DNA of 64,000 nt from Phyllostachys edulis (lineage: Eukaryota; Streptophyta; Magnoliopsida; Poales; Poaceae): contig CM070557.1 in assembly GCA_036346405.1 (NCBI GenBank), positions 53,574,016 through 53,638,015 on the forward strand, in the 5' to 3' direction. The first letter of the stretch is position 1. Each line of letters starts with the position of its first letter. Of this stretch, positions 36,401 to 48,908 are shown one piece after another. The notes below the pieces were generated by a model. It had not been told where the DNA came from and made no database searches. It was given only the letters and a program-made list of their open reading frames with translations. A program made the translations under genes and the position numbers.

Positions 36401-37420
36401 AGGCTACGACCATGAGAAAACACAGACAGGAGTAATATGTTATTGCCAATGTTCTGAATTATCATTTTGATTAAGTGTTTTGATGTTTTGCTGAATGTTA
36501 TGTAATATCAATGTGATTTATCGTAGTGTTGATAGTAATGGCAAGTTCACATTTGTTTCCTTACGTAATATGCGGTGCATGTACACGAGCAAGTGTATGA
36601 ATTTCCGGGTGAATCGCAATATCACTTATCTTCCTACTTACGAATCATTCATACATCAATCGTCCTCGCAAAATTCTTCAGAAATTCACCGCACTAGAAC
36701 AACATACGACGACCAAAAAATGTTATTGTGAGTTTAACAGATTTCGTACCGTTCAAAATATATGAAAATCACAAGTAGATAAATTAGATTATGGTTTTAG
36801 GATCATGTCGCCAGTTCAACTGACAACAGGAACCTATCGCTATTTGAACTGGCGACAGGTACCTCGACCGGCAACATAGTGGCGAGAAGGTCAGGACACA
36901 TTTTTGTAATTTTTTTAGGGCGGCTATATATTTTTGTAATTATCTTTTAAAAAATATTATTTTTAAAAAATTCCACCCCTACCACTACGGCAATAAGTGA
37001 GAGCTTGGATGGTGAACATGCCCGCAGCAATGCTTTTTTTTTCAATGTTATATAAACAGGATCAACTGGTCAAATTAGCAGTACCACTATCATCAGTATT
37101 CCCTGATCACAAAAGTATCAAACTCAAATTAAGAGAAAAGAAAAGAAAAAAAGAGGGGTAGGGGAAGCAACGTCTCATTCTGCTCAGTTCGTAAACAACT
37201 CTAGGAGCCAGGTATCACAAATTGATAGAATGTTAAACATAAACTGTACAATAGACAAATAAACACTAGTCTCATAATCATAGAAACCGGCAGTTTGCAC
37301 TCGTTGCCAATAGTCACTCAACAGTTAAATAAACAAACTCAATAGTCATTCCATAGTAAAAAGAAAGCACTTAGGTCTTTCTCACTTCTGCCTGCTCGCA
37401 CGGAAACCACCTGGCTCCTT

Positions 37421-39170
37421 CCGTCCCATTGTTTATGGCTCCTGAGGTCTCTCTTCTCTCTCTCGCCAGAGACCAGATCAGCGGAGGGAGGAAGAGGGCG
37501 GCCGTGGAGGTGGTAGAAATTGTGTGGCTCAGATTCTCTTCTTCTCTCACCTATATAAACTCTTAGACCCTAACACTAACCATCTTCACCTCCCACATCC
37601 AGCCGCCACCACCCCGCCCTCGCCCCCGTGCCGCCTCGCCGGCGTCGCCTCCAGTGCCGGCGAGGTCCTCCCCCACCACTACCATAGCCCGACACGACTA
37701 CCGACGCCATCCGCCTCCTCACCCTCCACACGCCAACCTTCTTCCTCATCTCCGGCGGCAGCGGCGCTGAGTCTGCCACCACCTCCCACCGCCTCTCCTC
37801 CTTGAACTCGTCCTCGACCCACCCACCACCGCCGCCCACCGCCCTCCTCCGTCATGTGGTTGTGCTTCTGACGCCCCCTCCCTCCCTTTGAGGTTTGGGT
37901 TCCGGTGAACCCGAGCACTAACCGGTGGCGGCAGGCGACGATGGCGCCGGCGCCATACAGGAGGATGATGACCTTGATCGGGGCATGAATCTCTATGTGA
38001 ATCCAAAGGTGAGAAAAATTAACTGAGATTTTGCAAATTTTCAGGCACCTGAAATTTTTAGGCGCATGTGATTTAGCAAATCCGTTATAATTAACATGCA
38101 TGTGATAATCAGGTTCTTGAGCACGTAGCACACTAGTAGTTATTGCATGCATGCATGCGTTTCATTGCCTCCTGAATAGCATGGACAAGCATTTGAACTT
38201 GCACTTGCATTGCATGTGTTTAATTCTCTCTTTTGATTTTATACTAGGGCATGCACAAAATCTCATCAAACAGCTTGAGGTCACTTTTACATGTCCAGGA
38301 AACTTGAGGTTGAGTCGGGAGGGAAAAAACACAGGGCCATCTGAACAAAACCTGATCGGATTAGAAGGGAAATTGTTGGGCAACTAGAAAAACACCGGCG
38401 TTTTTTGGCGCACTGTCGATGACCGGCAAAACTGTCGGCGACCAATCGTCAGTTATTCTAAAACCGTCAGAAATTACTGTGTCACTCTCGATAAAGATTG
38501 CATATCCTATGGTGTCCATGCCGTCGTTCTTAATTATTTGCAGCCGAACAACCGGGAACGTCGACAGTTGAAGGCAGGGCAATACTGCCGTTTATGTGTG
38601 CTCGTCGACTTTGCTACGAGTAGTTCATGTAGTTGTTATAGGCAGGGACTGTTCACGTGATCCGCTAGATAATTGTGCACTGCTGATTATTTTAATTCCT
38701 AAAATAATAATCGATGTAACAGCAGCGTATATACTAGGCATATTTGCAATTACAAACAGCAACAAGATTATCATCTCAAATACATCTATCTCATATATAT
38801 GCGCTAACATGACAAAGCCTAAAACAATTTGTCAGACCCCAAATTTGCAATTTGGGAATCTTCTGTGTTCACGGCACCAGTCCCTAGATCAGTAGCCAGT
38901 GCCCATAGTTACATCATTGGATATCAAACACATATCATAAAAATGTAAAACTATTTCATAATAATAATCAAGCATAAATATACCTTACGACTTTTGACTT
39001 GCAGAATGACCAGACATATCAAATACCTTTCAAAGAACAGTAGCAGAAGCATAATAAAAATTATACCACGAGGAACCCTCACGATATACCCACAAGCAAT
39101 CGACTGAGGCCCGCGACCTAATTTTTAGCCTTCTTGATCTCTAGTCTTGACAAATGCTCATGAGCGTCCA
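37421..39170. other. Spacer between the duplicated segments, left part
   Basis: It holds a Pro/Ser-rich low-complexity open stretch at 37524-37860 with no recognised domain, and a run of alternating purine-pyrimidine (CATGCATGCATGCATGCG) near 38145-38160. A possible LTR start, TGTCAGACCCCAAATTTGC, lies at about 38832 and is followed by repeat-like DNA up to the CACTA end. No gene is supported. Confidence 0.35.
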
Positions 39171-39175
39171 CAAAC

Positions 39176-40528
39176 CACTACAACAAAACTATCACGTAGA
39201 GACGCTTTTGTTTTGGCGCTTTTATGTCTGTCTCTATGCTGAAAAACACCTTGTATGTAAAGACGCTTCCCAAGATGTTTTATATGATGCCACAAAATCT
39301 CTTACCGTAGGAAAGCACATATACGTTTACATTTATGTAGAGACGAATCTTGAGATGTTTGAGAATATGTCCAAGAATTAAGAGGACATGATTTTAGTTA
39401 TAGAGATGAATCTTGAGAATTAAGAGGAGAAATTTTCACTCAGTTATCAAACTATGCTCATTTTTAGTATAAGTTCACTTACAACTAAACTGAACTTTAA
39501 TTGTAGAAAGCATATATTGAAAATTGTGTTGAAGCCAATCAGGGTTGTGCTGAATCAGCTTTACCGCATGAGCAGGTTACTAACCAGGTATATGCAAACT
39601 ACAAATCAAAATTACTGTACCTGTATTGTTTCGTCCAGTAGTACTACCGATTTTGTTTGTGCATTCACTGATCTTCCTCATTTAAATTATGTCTGTCACA
39701 TCTCACATGTACCTCAAAGAATGGAAGTACTAGAATATAGTTGGTACAATTCAATATGTGATGTTCCTAGTTTTTGTATAAAATAAAACCTTTACAAGTT
39801 CATCAATAACAAACGTTGTATTTCTTTAAATGACAGGATAATATTGAAGTCTTCTTGTTTTCGACGAACCCATGAAACAAAAATAAAGTTGTGGCCAAAA
39901 GAGGTTTAGTGAGTAAAGATAAAACACGTGTGGTTGGAGGAGACATGCTTGGAGATGAATATTTTGGAGTTGTTGTTCACACAGTTACAAATATTGGGGC
40001 TGAAAGATTACTTAGACCATATGAAAATATACATACAGTAAGAGATGCTATTGGTTGTGTTGTTGCTTGGCCTCGGTCATATGCAAGTCCATTTTCATAT
40101 AATCATTGAGTACATTCCAATGTTTGATAATTGCTTAAACTCTATTATGCATGAAGAATCTTTGCGCTTTTTAGGTCAAAAGAGCTAAGAAAACAGCTTT
40201 AAATCGGTCACAAAACAACCAGGTATTTTACATTCTTCTAATTTCATCAAATAAACTTGTCATTTTACACTTTTCTAACCAGGACATTTATTTCTTTTTC
40301 AACTGGTTTTGCAGGATAATTGAGTACTACAAAGAGAATGCAATGGAGATGGAGGAGCTAATGTATTAGTTTCTCCCTGGGCAAAGCTTATGGATAGATT
40401 CCAACTATTTAGAAAAGAAAATTTTGTCAATCCATAGGATCTTTTCCTAATGTATCTGCACCTTTTTTATATGGATGTCTGTTTCAGTTGTGAACTCCAC
40501 TTGCTATAAATTCAAATATTTGTTGTTG
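39176..40528 (+). mobile_element. CACTA (En/Spm-type) remnant
   Basis: CACTACAACAAAACTATCAC at 39176 has the form of a CACTA terminus. It is followed by subterminal words such as GTAGAGACG(C/A) and ATAGAGATGAATCTTGAGA. An open stretch at 39891-40109 reads VVGGDMLGDEYFGVVV then RPYENIHTVRDAIGCVVAWP, resembling the conserved C-terminal region of the second protein encoded by plant CACTA elements. A possible next exon at about 40175-40220 and a final one ending IIEYYKENAMEMEELMY-stop near 40370 follow. No transposase core was seen. The right end is lost at the junction with duplication copy B (40529). Confidence 0.55.
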
Positions 40529-41275
40529 CTATGATGGTCAGTCACGAGGAGACAAGATATGTATAGAAGTTCTTATGATCAATTAATCAAGTTATTCGTA
40601 ATTAGGGATGTGTTATATGACTTATGCTAATCTCGCATTGTCATGTAAGCAAAACATTAGACAGACAACTCAGTGCTAAGGACAACTTCCTTTACCAAAG
40701 AATTGCATGCCAACTACAACATGCAATCAATTTTTTGTTTTTTTAGTGGCCAATTAGTAACATGTTGTTAACCAATAGTTCATCTCGCACTTCATTTTCT
40801 TCTTCAAGCATCATAGGCAAGCATGACAAATACTAGTCATTAGCTCTAGAGATCACGAGTGTCACTGACGAGTATGAAATACTTTCTGCATACATGCATC
40901 AAATCAAGTAATCAGGGGCACAACTCAATCCTAGAAGCATATATCATGCAAATATCACTGCCTTTGTAACCATATATCACTCAATCCTAGAAGCACATAT
41001 CATTGACGAGTATCACAACTAGTAACCATAGAAGCATATATCATGCCAATACTCCACAACTCAATCCTAACAAAATGCAATGCCTAATATGTCCAAAGAA
41101 TGAATCCCACAACAATCCATATAAAAAAGTAATCAGGGGCACCTAGCTCTTACCTTCGGTCGGCAAAGGGAGGATTGCGGCGGGAGGTTGAAATAGCCAG
41201 GGCTGGGCATGGGAGGGAGACGAGGAAGACAGAGAAAAATAAAGAACGGACTGAGCTGCGCAAGCTAAATTGCCA

Positions 41276-41304
41276 TTGTCATGCCACGTGTATTGACGTG
41301 ACAA
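41276..41304. repeat. PMD-MULE terminal palindrome, duplicated copy
   Basis: TTGTCATGCCACGTGTATTG followed by ACGTGACAA matches 29631-29659. Only the last 0.8 kb of the PMD-MULE is present in copy B, so the duplication breakpoint lies inside that element. Confidence 0.8.
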
Positions 41305-42175
41305 GCTATTGACAAAAGCGGTGCCTTTCGCCATAATAAACTCCGATAAGAATAATACGAAGCCACGCTCCTTAGTCAGTACGTATGAGACACACAGCTT
41401 GTATTGCCGTACTATTGAGCTTTGCGTCTGAAAATAACAAAAAAAATCCAAATTGTCTGGCGAAATCTAGCATCACCTTGCCCATCCATCACCGTGTAAA
41501 TTAATTACGCTCGTATATATGGTTGGTAGATTAAGTTGGAACTTATTTTTTGTTTGAGCGAGTGGTAGATTAAGTTGAAACTTAATTAGCACTAGCATTG
41601 TATATTATGACGGCCGCCTATGGGATGAATCTAGTGTCACCTGTTAATCCAGCATGTAATTAGCTAGCGCACTGACCTGCAGTAAAACAAATAGGCATGT
41701 ATATATCCAGTGGCGGAGTCAGTCACGACCCGAGTCTTAAGCTAGACTAGTTGTTTTTGGACCGAATTGAATATTCGTTGATTTTTAAAAAGATATTGCA
41801 TAAACTTTAATACTGATAAGATTTTCAAATCTTAAACCGTAGCCTATCTAGCCCAAGACTGGATCTGCCCCGGTATATATATCCGGCCGCCTATGGACGA
41901 ATCTAACGGCAGCGTACGCATGCTTAGCTGGATTCAAATACTTGGATATTGTATTTTTCTGACGTATACATGCATTTTTCCGAGTGAGTACTGGCATACG
42001 CAGCGACCTAGCTAGCATACGCTTCTAGTGACGAGCAAGTCCTACAAAAATCGGATCGTGGATGCTTGATGCTTTGCTTCCTAACCTTCCAATTAAGCCG
42101 GAATCGTTATTCCAGATCTTGCTTTGCTTTGCATGGCGGCCGGGTGCACGCAATGCGAGTCAATTGCTGAAATTG

Positions 42176-42515
42176 AAAGCGAAATAACAAAAATAGCACT
42201 TCTTTCCACGAACAAATTAACAAAAATATCATCAATGTCACGCTCAAAATACACAGGAGGAGACCTACCGTGCTCTTAGGACGCTGTAGGACACGTGTCA
42301 GGTGCTTAACGGATCCCCAGTTCATAGCAACTAGGGGCGTAGCAGGTCGTCTACCACGAACTAGGGCCACAGTAGGTCGTTTGCCGCCCACCGAGCGCCC
42401 GGCACGTGCCTTACTACCTCGGGACTTCTCTCGTGTATTTTGAGCACGGTATCAATACTATTTTTGTCAATACGTTTATGGGAAAAATATTTTTACTATT
42501 TCATCGCAAAACTAC
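42176..42515. repeat. MITE-like element upstream of dirigent gene 2
   Basis: Copy B counterpart of the block at 30541-30890, with the same GCGAAATAACAAAAATAGCA start. It has diverged by numerous substitutions. Confidence 0.45.
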
Positions 42516-43215
42516 GGAAGTGACAATCTTACCGTTTCTTCAAGTTACTCTTCTGCATGTCGTCCGTGGCGTCCTGTAGTTTAGTTGACCCAGCCGCTCC
42601 GGCCGCTAGCTTCTATGGCAGAAGGGACCGAGGCTGCAGGCAAGTTGCCCGTCACTGGGAAGATCAAGTCAGTCTTGCAAGAAAACATCTGATTGGGCGG
42701 ATCGATCAACCTTCCAAGCTGGAACTGTTGTTCGTTTCCACTTGATATACACATAAGCTGGCATTTTTTTTTTATTAATCATGGACAAAATTACAATATT
42801 AGAGTACCGAGTGCTTGATATAATTTGTGCGCACGTTCCATATACCGGGCATAACGGTAACCCTACGCGAGATACCTTTTTTATATTTTTCTTTATTTTG
42901 CTTCTTTTATATTTTTATCAGTTGTTATTTCTAAGTCGTCTAAAAAAATTTTAAGTTTAAATCAGTTGTTGTGATTAGTGGATTTATATAGAGATTAATA
43001 TGTTACATAATTGAATCTATTTTTACATATAACTTTGGATCGCACGAAACTATGTCACTGTATTTATCTTAATTTAGCTCTATCCTCTTCGGGTTTCCGG
43101 TAAAAAAAAAAAGCTTTGTCGTTTTAGCCCGCTCCGTTTTCTTCGCCACTGTCATGTATGTCTTGTCTCTCGAAACGAACCAAAACCAAACCAGCAGCTA
43201 GTAGTAGCCTGGTAC

Positions 43216-43222
43216 TATATAT
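43216..43222 (+). promoter_or_regulatory. TATA box of dirigent gene 2
   Basis: TATATAT in the same context and at the same distance from the ATG as in gene 1. About 150 bases of leader and core promoter appear identical between the two genes. Confidence 0.7.
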
Positions 43223-43343
43223 GCACATTGTGAAGGCGCATGTTCTTGCACTCGATCGAGCACACTCGAGCTAGCACACCACTCCCCAGCTACAGCTGAT
43301 TGCACTAGATCTCAAGTGATTTGGTGATTCTAATCTATCCGTG

Positions 43344-43898
43344 ATGGCCTCCTCGCCGTCGCTGCTGCTGCTCGTCGTCCTCCTGGCCTCCTCCTCGTCC
43401 GCCGTTCTCGCGGCCCGCGGCGGCAAGGGGGGCGGCAACAGGCCCACCCACATCCGCCTCTACATCCACGAGACGTTCTCCGGACCGAACGCCACGGTGG
43501 CGTCCCCGGTGGTGTCGTCACCGCTCGGCGCCAACGCGACGTTCGGGGAGCTCGGCGTGATCGACGACGAGCTGCGCTCAGGGCAGGACTCGGCGTCCGA
43601 GCTCCTCGGCCGCTACCAGGGGTTCTTCGTCGGCACGGACCTGGCGGAGCCGAGCTACATGTCGGCCGTCAGCCTCGTGTTCACCGCCGGCGAGTACAAC
43701 GGGAGCACGCTGACCGTGCAGGGCCAGTTCAGCTTCGACGTCGACGGCACGCTCGAGCGCACCGTCGTGGGCGGCACCGGCAGGTTCAGGATGGCGCGCG
43801 GCTACTCCCTCATGGAGATTGTGAGCGCCCCGACGCCGGAGTCGGCCGTCTTCAAGATCGACCTGTTCGTGCTCATGTCCCGCCGTGGCCAGTACTAG
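43344..43898 (+). CDS. Dirigent protein 2
   Basis: A 184-residue secreted dirigent protein, predicted to guide stereospecific coupling of phenoxy radicals in the cell wall or apoplast. It has the same layout as gene 1: signal peptide to about residue 23, then HIRLYIHETFSGPNAT, FGELGVIDDEL, GEYNGSTL and GGTGRFRMARGY. It differs from gene 1 by Asp82 in place of His82 and one silent change in the signal peptide (GCC for GCA at Ala20). Asp82 lies in a surface-like stretch (SGQDSASE), not in a conserved motif. The start at 43344 is chosen for the same reason as in gene 1. It is the gene 1 duplicate within copy B. Confidence 0.95.
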   Translation: MASSPSLLLLVVLLASSSSAVLAARGGKGGGNRPTHIRLYIHETFSGPNATVASPVVSSPLGANATFGELGVIDDELRSGQDSASELLGRYQGFFVGTDLAEPSYMSAVSLVFTAGEYNGSTLTVQGQFSFDVDGTLERTVVGGTGRFRMARGYSLMEIVSAPTPESAVFKIDLFVLMSRRGQY

Positions 43899-44608
43899 CT
43901 ACATCCATTCATTGCGGTCTCTGCATTTCATCTGGGCGCGAGCAGTGCGCTCAGTGGGCAAATTATTCTCTATCTGTTTCTTTGTGTGTGCGCTTGTTTT
44001 ACAACAAGATTGTACCGTAATATCGCTAAATTTACAAGCTTATGAAAATTCGATACCATCATCTCTGGAGCGTAGGCCTTTTTTTTGGAACTTGGCCCCT
44101 TCTTTTTGTTGGAATGCACCAATTGGTTCAGGTTTGGGTCTCGGCCGGCAAGTGAAAAATGGGCACCCTTATGCCCTTCCTGTCGCTCTGACCTAAATTG
44201 GCCCAGATACCCGTCCTATCGCTTCGGCCTAAATTGGCCTAAATTCATAAAAGCACAAGAGCCCGTTCATTTTTTCTCCTAGCCCAAAGGCACCTCCGAA
44301 GAGGCCCAACATTATTCTGATGACACTGGTCGGTGTTTTTCAGTGTCTTCCCCACGCTAGCATTATTCCTCACGCCACTAAACAAATACAACATACATGC
44401 AGTACTCAAATGGATTGGCATGCCGCTGCATATGTGTGCAATCGGAGCGAATACGGTTGAATATTGTTTATCTTATATCTTATTTTGTTTTTTTTCTTGA
44501 AGTCGGATACACATTTCTCCATCCTGTATTTTCTCCGCGACCCTTTGTTCAGTCGGTTGGACATATATTATCCGCTTCTTTTGCACCCCTACACAAGACT
44601 TTAGATAG

Positions 44609-45144
44609 TAGGGGTGCAATCAGAGCGAGCTCGGAAAGACTAATCACTGAGATATCGAATGAAAAACACTCAGTATCCCCTGCCTACTCAGATGCAGCAA
44701 CCTGCATATCTGCTATCCTGTTCCCAAGTGAAATCACAACTGGTTTTTCTCATACCACCTAATATATGGATATATACGGACCGATACAGCCCGCTCCGTA
44801 TCCTATTCCGTGTTTTTTTCTCGGAGTCGTAGTCAGAGTCGGATATAGATAGTGTCAGATAACTATTTATCTCTTCCGTATTTACTCCGCAAAGTTTTGG
44901 CGGTCGATCAGTCGGGAATTATCCGTTCCGTTTGCACCCCTACCGAAAGTGAAGTCATACTGGTTTTTCTCATACCACCTAATATACGGATACATACGGA
45001 CCGATATCGCCCGCCCCGTATCCTTTTTTTTCTTCTCGGAGTTGGAGTCAGTGTCGGATAACTATTTATCTCTTCCGTATTTACTCCGCAAACTTTCGGT
45101 CGGTCGATCAGTCGGGAATTATCCGTCCCGTTTGCACTCTTACC
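44609..45144. mobile_element. hAT-like MITE (copy B) with internal duplication
   Basis: Starts TAGGGGTGCAATCAGAGCG at 44609 and ends at the MULE insertion point. It carries two tandem copies of a stretch beginning AAGTGAA(A/G)TCA (44726 and 44947), including the GTTTGCACCCCTACCGA end, so the terminal region is present twice. Copy A has only one. Confidence 0.6.
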
Positions 45145-48100
45145 GATTTTTTTTAAATAATATTTTTTAAAAGATAATTACAAAAATATATAGTCGCCTC
45201 AAAAAATTACAAAAATGTGTCCTTGTCGCCAGTTCAACAGGCGACAGGAACCTATCGCTAGTTGAACTGGCGACAGGCACCCTCTCGCCACTCTATTGCC
45301 GGTCGAGGTACCTGTCGCCAGTTCAAATGGCAATAGCAGTTGAACTGGTGACAGAAATACTGACCCTATAAATCCCCCTTAAAACCCTAAAATTCAGCAC
45401 AGGACTCATTTTTATTCAAAAAAAGAGAAGGAGAGAAGAGTAGAGGGGATGAGAGAAGCTAGCGAAGCGCTGCCCATCCGATTACCTACCTTTCGGGTAA
45501 TTTTTTTTAACCGAATGGATTACATAGTTTTAGATGTATGGTTACGTAATGCAGTACGTTTTACATAATACTTTTCAGTGGGTAGTATAGTTTTATATAT
45601 GTGGTTAATCGTGGAAATATTCTTTATGGTGTAGTACGTCAAATATGTCCGACGTCGTCAATTTCAAAATTTACTATAGTCAAATGGACTATTATGGAGG
45701 GTCCCGATGGGATTAATTTGCGTTATTTCCAATCGGCGACCGTGCCCCTAGCAAGACCAGAGCAGCATACATGGGGCGCTGCGATGCGGTGGTTGTTCCA
45801 TACATTCCAAGTGGACCGTGATTTGTATGATCTGAGATTGAGTTGTCTTTCCCCACAGGTAGGACAGCCCACATATTGGGAGTTAGTGTAGCTGAAGGGA
45901 CCAAATTCATGGCAGTCATATGTACGCATCACGAGGGAGGCAGGGTGGAAATTGGTCCTTTTGGTCTAAGCATATGCCAAACTCACTCCTCCACCCACAG
46001 CTCAACAAGAATGCGGTGCTGACGTTAAAGAGGAAGTCGGGGACTCCAACCACAGCGCGGCGCACACAATGGCTGAAGCTCTTGGAGTTGCTGATGTTGT
46101 CGATGAAAACCCTACGGTAGTAGCTCCTACAGTCAGGCAAGCTACTAGCCTTGCTGATGAGGGTGAGGAGGTGGAAGCCGTAGTGCAAAGGATGGATCTC
46201 AAAGACCGAGACTACATAGCATTGTCTGAAGATGAAGGTTCCGACGACGAGGATGATGTGGACCAGCAGGCGGTTCCATCCGATTGAAACACATACCAGT
46301 TCGAGAACCTCGTCGTCAACGAAGGCTCTCATGTGCCGTGGGAGTACGACTAGAGTGAGGTCAGGCTAGGGGCTATGTACAAATGCAAGGAGGTCGTGCA
46401 GGACGCGGTCAAATTCTGGGCCTTGTTGGTGCGGCGCACATTCAAAGTCGTTAAGTCTACCCCAAGATTCTACGATGTGAAGTGCGGCATAGAGGGATGC
46501 TCGTGGCGAGTGCACGCATTTTAGCCTAAGTGGGATACCTACTGGAAGTGCTCTATAGTGATCCCTCACACATGCGCTGCTTCGAAGTCGGTCAGGTCCA
46601 CCGAACTCGTCATCGCTTCATCGCCAACCTTATGTACAGTGAGATCGTGGATAATCTAGATTTTGAGCCACGATTCATCATTCGGACGATTGAGGCAAGG
46701 TTCCAATACACAATCAGCTATGCCAAGGCTTGAAGGGCAAAACAGAAGGCATTGGAATTAAGGTGTGGCACGTTCGAGGATTCCTACCACAACCACCCCG
46801 GACAACTTCGAGTTATACAAGACAGAAATCCCGGCACCCATATCGACATTCAAGACACCACGCACCCGAAGTGGGCCAATAAGAGGGTACTACAGCGAGC
46901 ATTATTCGCGTTTGGTCCATGCATCAATGCATTCCGGAACTGCCGTCTAATCTTGTGCGTAGATGGCACATTCTTGATTGGGAAGTACAAGAGCCAGATA
47001 CTGACTGTAATAGCGACAGACGGGAACAATCAAGTTCTTCCCGTGGCATTCGCTTTCGTTGAAAGCGAGAACACGGACAACCGATTGTGGTTCCTGAAGA
47101 ATGTGAGGATTTCTGTTGTGCAAGGCCGTCCAAACGTATGCCTCATACATGATCGGCATGTAGGCCTGCTGCGTACAATAACCCAACTGCAACAAGGAGA
47201 GAACGTACCACTTGCAAGGTCGGATCTGCAGACCAGGTGGTGCATGAGGCACTTGGGTGCAAACTTCTACAAGCAGTTCCGCAACAAAGACTTGATGAAC
47301 CTGTTCAAATGGCTGTGCAACCAGAACCAGCAGCGGAAGTTTGAAGCACTCTGAAAGATTCTGGATGAGTGGACCAAGACTCATAGAAGGGAGGCAGCGA
47401 GAAGGGTCGCCCCAAGCGCTGACCAAGCCCCCGAAGCCTTGCCACAGCTACCCACAGATGATCCCAGATTGACGAGGAGGACAGGGGCGCAAGTGAAATG
47501 CTTCTCAGATTGGATTGAGCACGAACCTAAGGAGAAGTGGTCGCTGCTCCATGACAGGGGTGGTGCTCGATATGGTGTCATGACAACTAATCTATTCGGG
47601 GTGTACAACTAGGTCATGCGCGGCGCAAGGTACCTCCCCTTGGTGGGTATTGTGGAGGCAATTCTCCGTGGTACGACGAACTACTTTGTTGACAGAAACA
47701 ACAACGCGTCGCTTGCCATGGCAAATAACAGAATACTCTACTACACCATGGTCACCAAGTACATTGAGGAGAAAAGCAAGAAGGGTGAGATGCACCGGGC
47801 ATTCAAGATGGGCACAAGGGAGCTTCGCTTCGACACAATGTGCAGGGATAAAGAACTTCGCGGGATGAACCGCGAGAGGGTCACCCACGAGTGCACGCTA
47901 TGCCGCGGTAGTTGCACATGCACTTGCAATAAGCCCCTTCTTCTGCATAGGCCCTGCTCCCATGTCATAGCCACATGTTCGATGGTAGTGTAGCATCCCG
48001 GTCAGTACCTCTCTGACTATTTCACCATGGAGATGGTGATGCAAACCTGGACTAGGGAGATGTATGGTTACGCTGTGGTTGGCCATTTCACTGGCCATCC

Positions 48101-48908
48101 GACCTAGGAGCAACTAATCTGGGCCGCGGACATTGATAGGCTCAAGGGAAAGATTGGCCAACAACAAGTACGGCGCATCAGGAACGATATGGACGAAGTA
48201 GAAACCGGACATCGTACGAAGAAATGCTCCATTTGTAGGGAGTCTGGGCACACCTTCAAGAAATGTCCCACGAGAAATCCTCAGAACGAAGGAGACACCG
48301 GCACTCTGGATGTCGCCGCGGGGACCTCATCTGGTCATCCAACTCGAGACAGTCCACATAGGGGACGTTGAGGCTACGACCACGAGAAAACACAGACAGT
48401 AGTAATATGTTATTGCCAATGTTCTGAATTATCATTTTGATTAAGTGTTTTGATGTTTTGATGAATGTTATGTAATATCAATATGATTTATCGTAGTGTT
48501 GATAGTAATGGCAAGTTCACATTTATTTCCTTACGTAATATGCGGTGCATGTACACGAGCAAGTGTATGAATTCCCGAGTGAATCGCAATATCACTTACC
48601 TTCCTACTTACGAATCATTCATACATCAATCGTCCTCGCAAAATTCTTCAGAAATTCACCGCACTAGAACAATATACGACGACCAAAAAATGTTATTGTG
48701 AGTTTAACAGATTTCGTACCGTTCAAAATATATGAAAATCACAAGTAGATAAATTATATTATGGTTTTAGGATCCTGTGTTCCTGTCGCCAGGTACCTCG
48801 ACCGGCAACAGAGTGACGAGAGGGTCAGGACACATTTTTGTAATTTTTTTAGGGCGGCTATATATTTTTGTAATTATCTTTTAAAAATATTATTTTAAAA
48901 AAAAATTC
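45145..48908 (+). mobile_element. MuDR-like MULE with long terminal inverted repeats, copy B
   Basis: This is the duplicate of the element at 33162-36973. Flanks are CACTCTTACC (45135-45144) and CACCCCTACC (48909-48918). The right terminal inverted repeat has lost most of its palindrome pair (only GTTCCTGTCGCCAGGTACC remains near 48778-48797), and the fourth left palindrome is truncated. Confidence 0.9.
45645..48372 (+). pseudogene. MULE transposase, copy B, broken
   Basis: Same domains in the same order as copy A. Here the core region is open for 200 codons (46752-47354), with RPILCVDG-type wording represented as LILCVDGTFLIGKYKSQI, CLIHDRHVG and CMRHLGANFYKQFRNKDLMN. A TGA ends it at 47352-47354. 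The SWIM finger (CTCTCNKPLLLHRPCSHVIA) and the zinc knuckle (CSICRESGHTFKKCPTRNP) are intact. Stops also occur at 45889 (after the N-terminal region), 46350, 46522, 46732 and 47611. The damage differs from copy A, so much of it happened after the duplication. Confidence 0.9.

Larger units (their letters stand above)
33162..36973 (+). mobile_element. MuDR-like MULE with long terminal inverted repeats, copy A
   Basis: The terminal inverted repeats are about 170-220 bp. The left end starts GATTTTTTTAAAATAATATT; the right end read inward starts GAATTTTTTAAAAATAATAT. Both continue through GATAATTACAAAAATATATA and ACAAAAATGTGTCC to palindromes. The flanks are CACCCTTACC (33152-33161) and CACCCCTACC (36974-36983), a 10-bp target duplication with one mismatch, as expected of MULEs (8-11 bp). 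A TATAAA at 33395-33400 precedes the transposase pseudogene. The element is present at the same site in copy B, so it inserted before the duplication. Confidence 0.9.
28885..37420. repeat. Segmental duplication, copy A (8.5 kb)
   Basis: From CTATGATGGTCAGTCACGAG at 28885 to ACCTGGCTCCTT at 37420 the sequence matches 40529-49356 in the same order and orientation. It carries the PMD-MULE end, a MITE, a dirigent gene, a hAT-like MITE and a complete MULE. The offset between copies changes from 11644 at the left to 11936 at the right because of indels. Confidence 0.97.
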
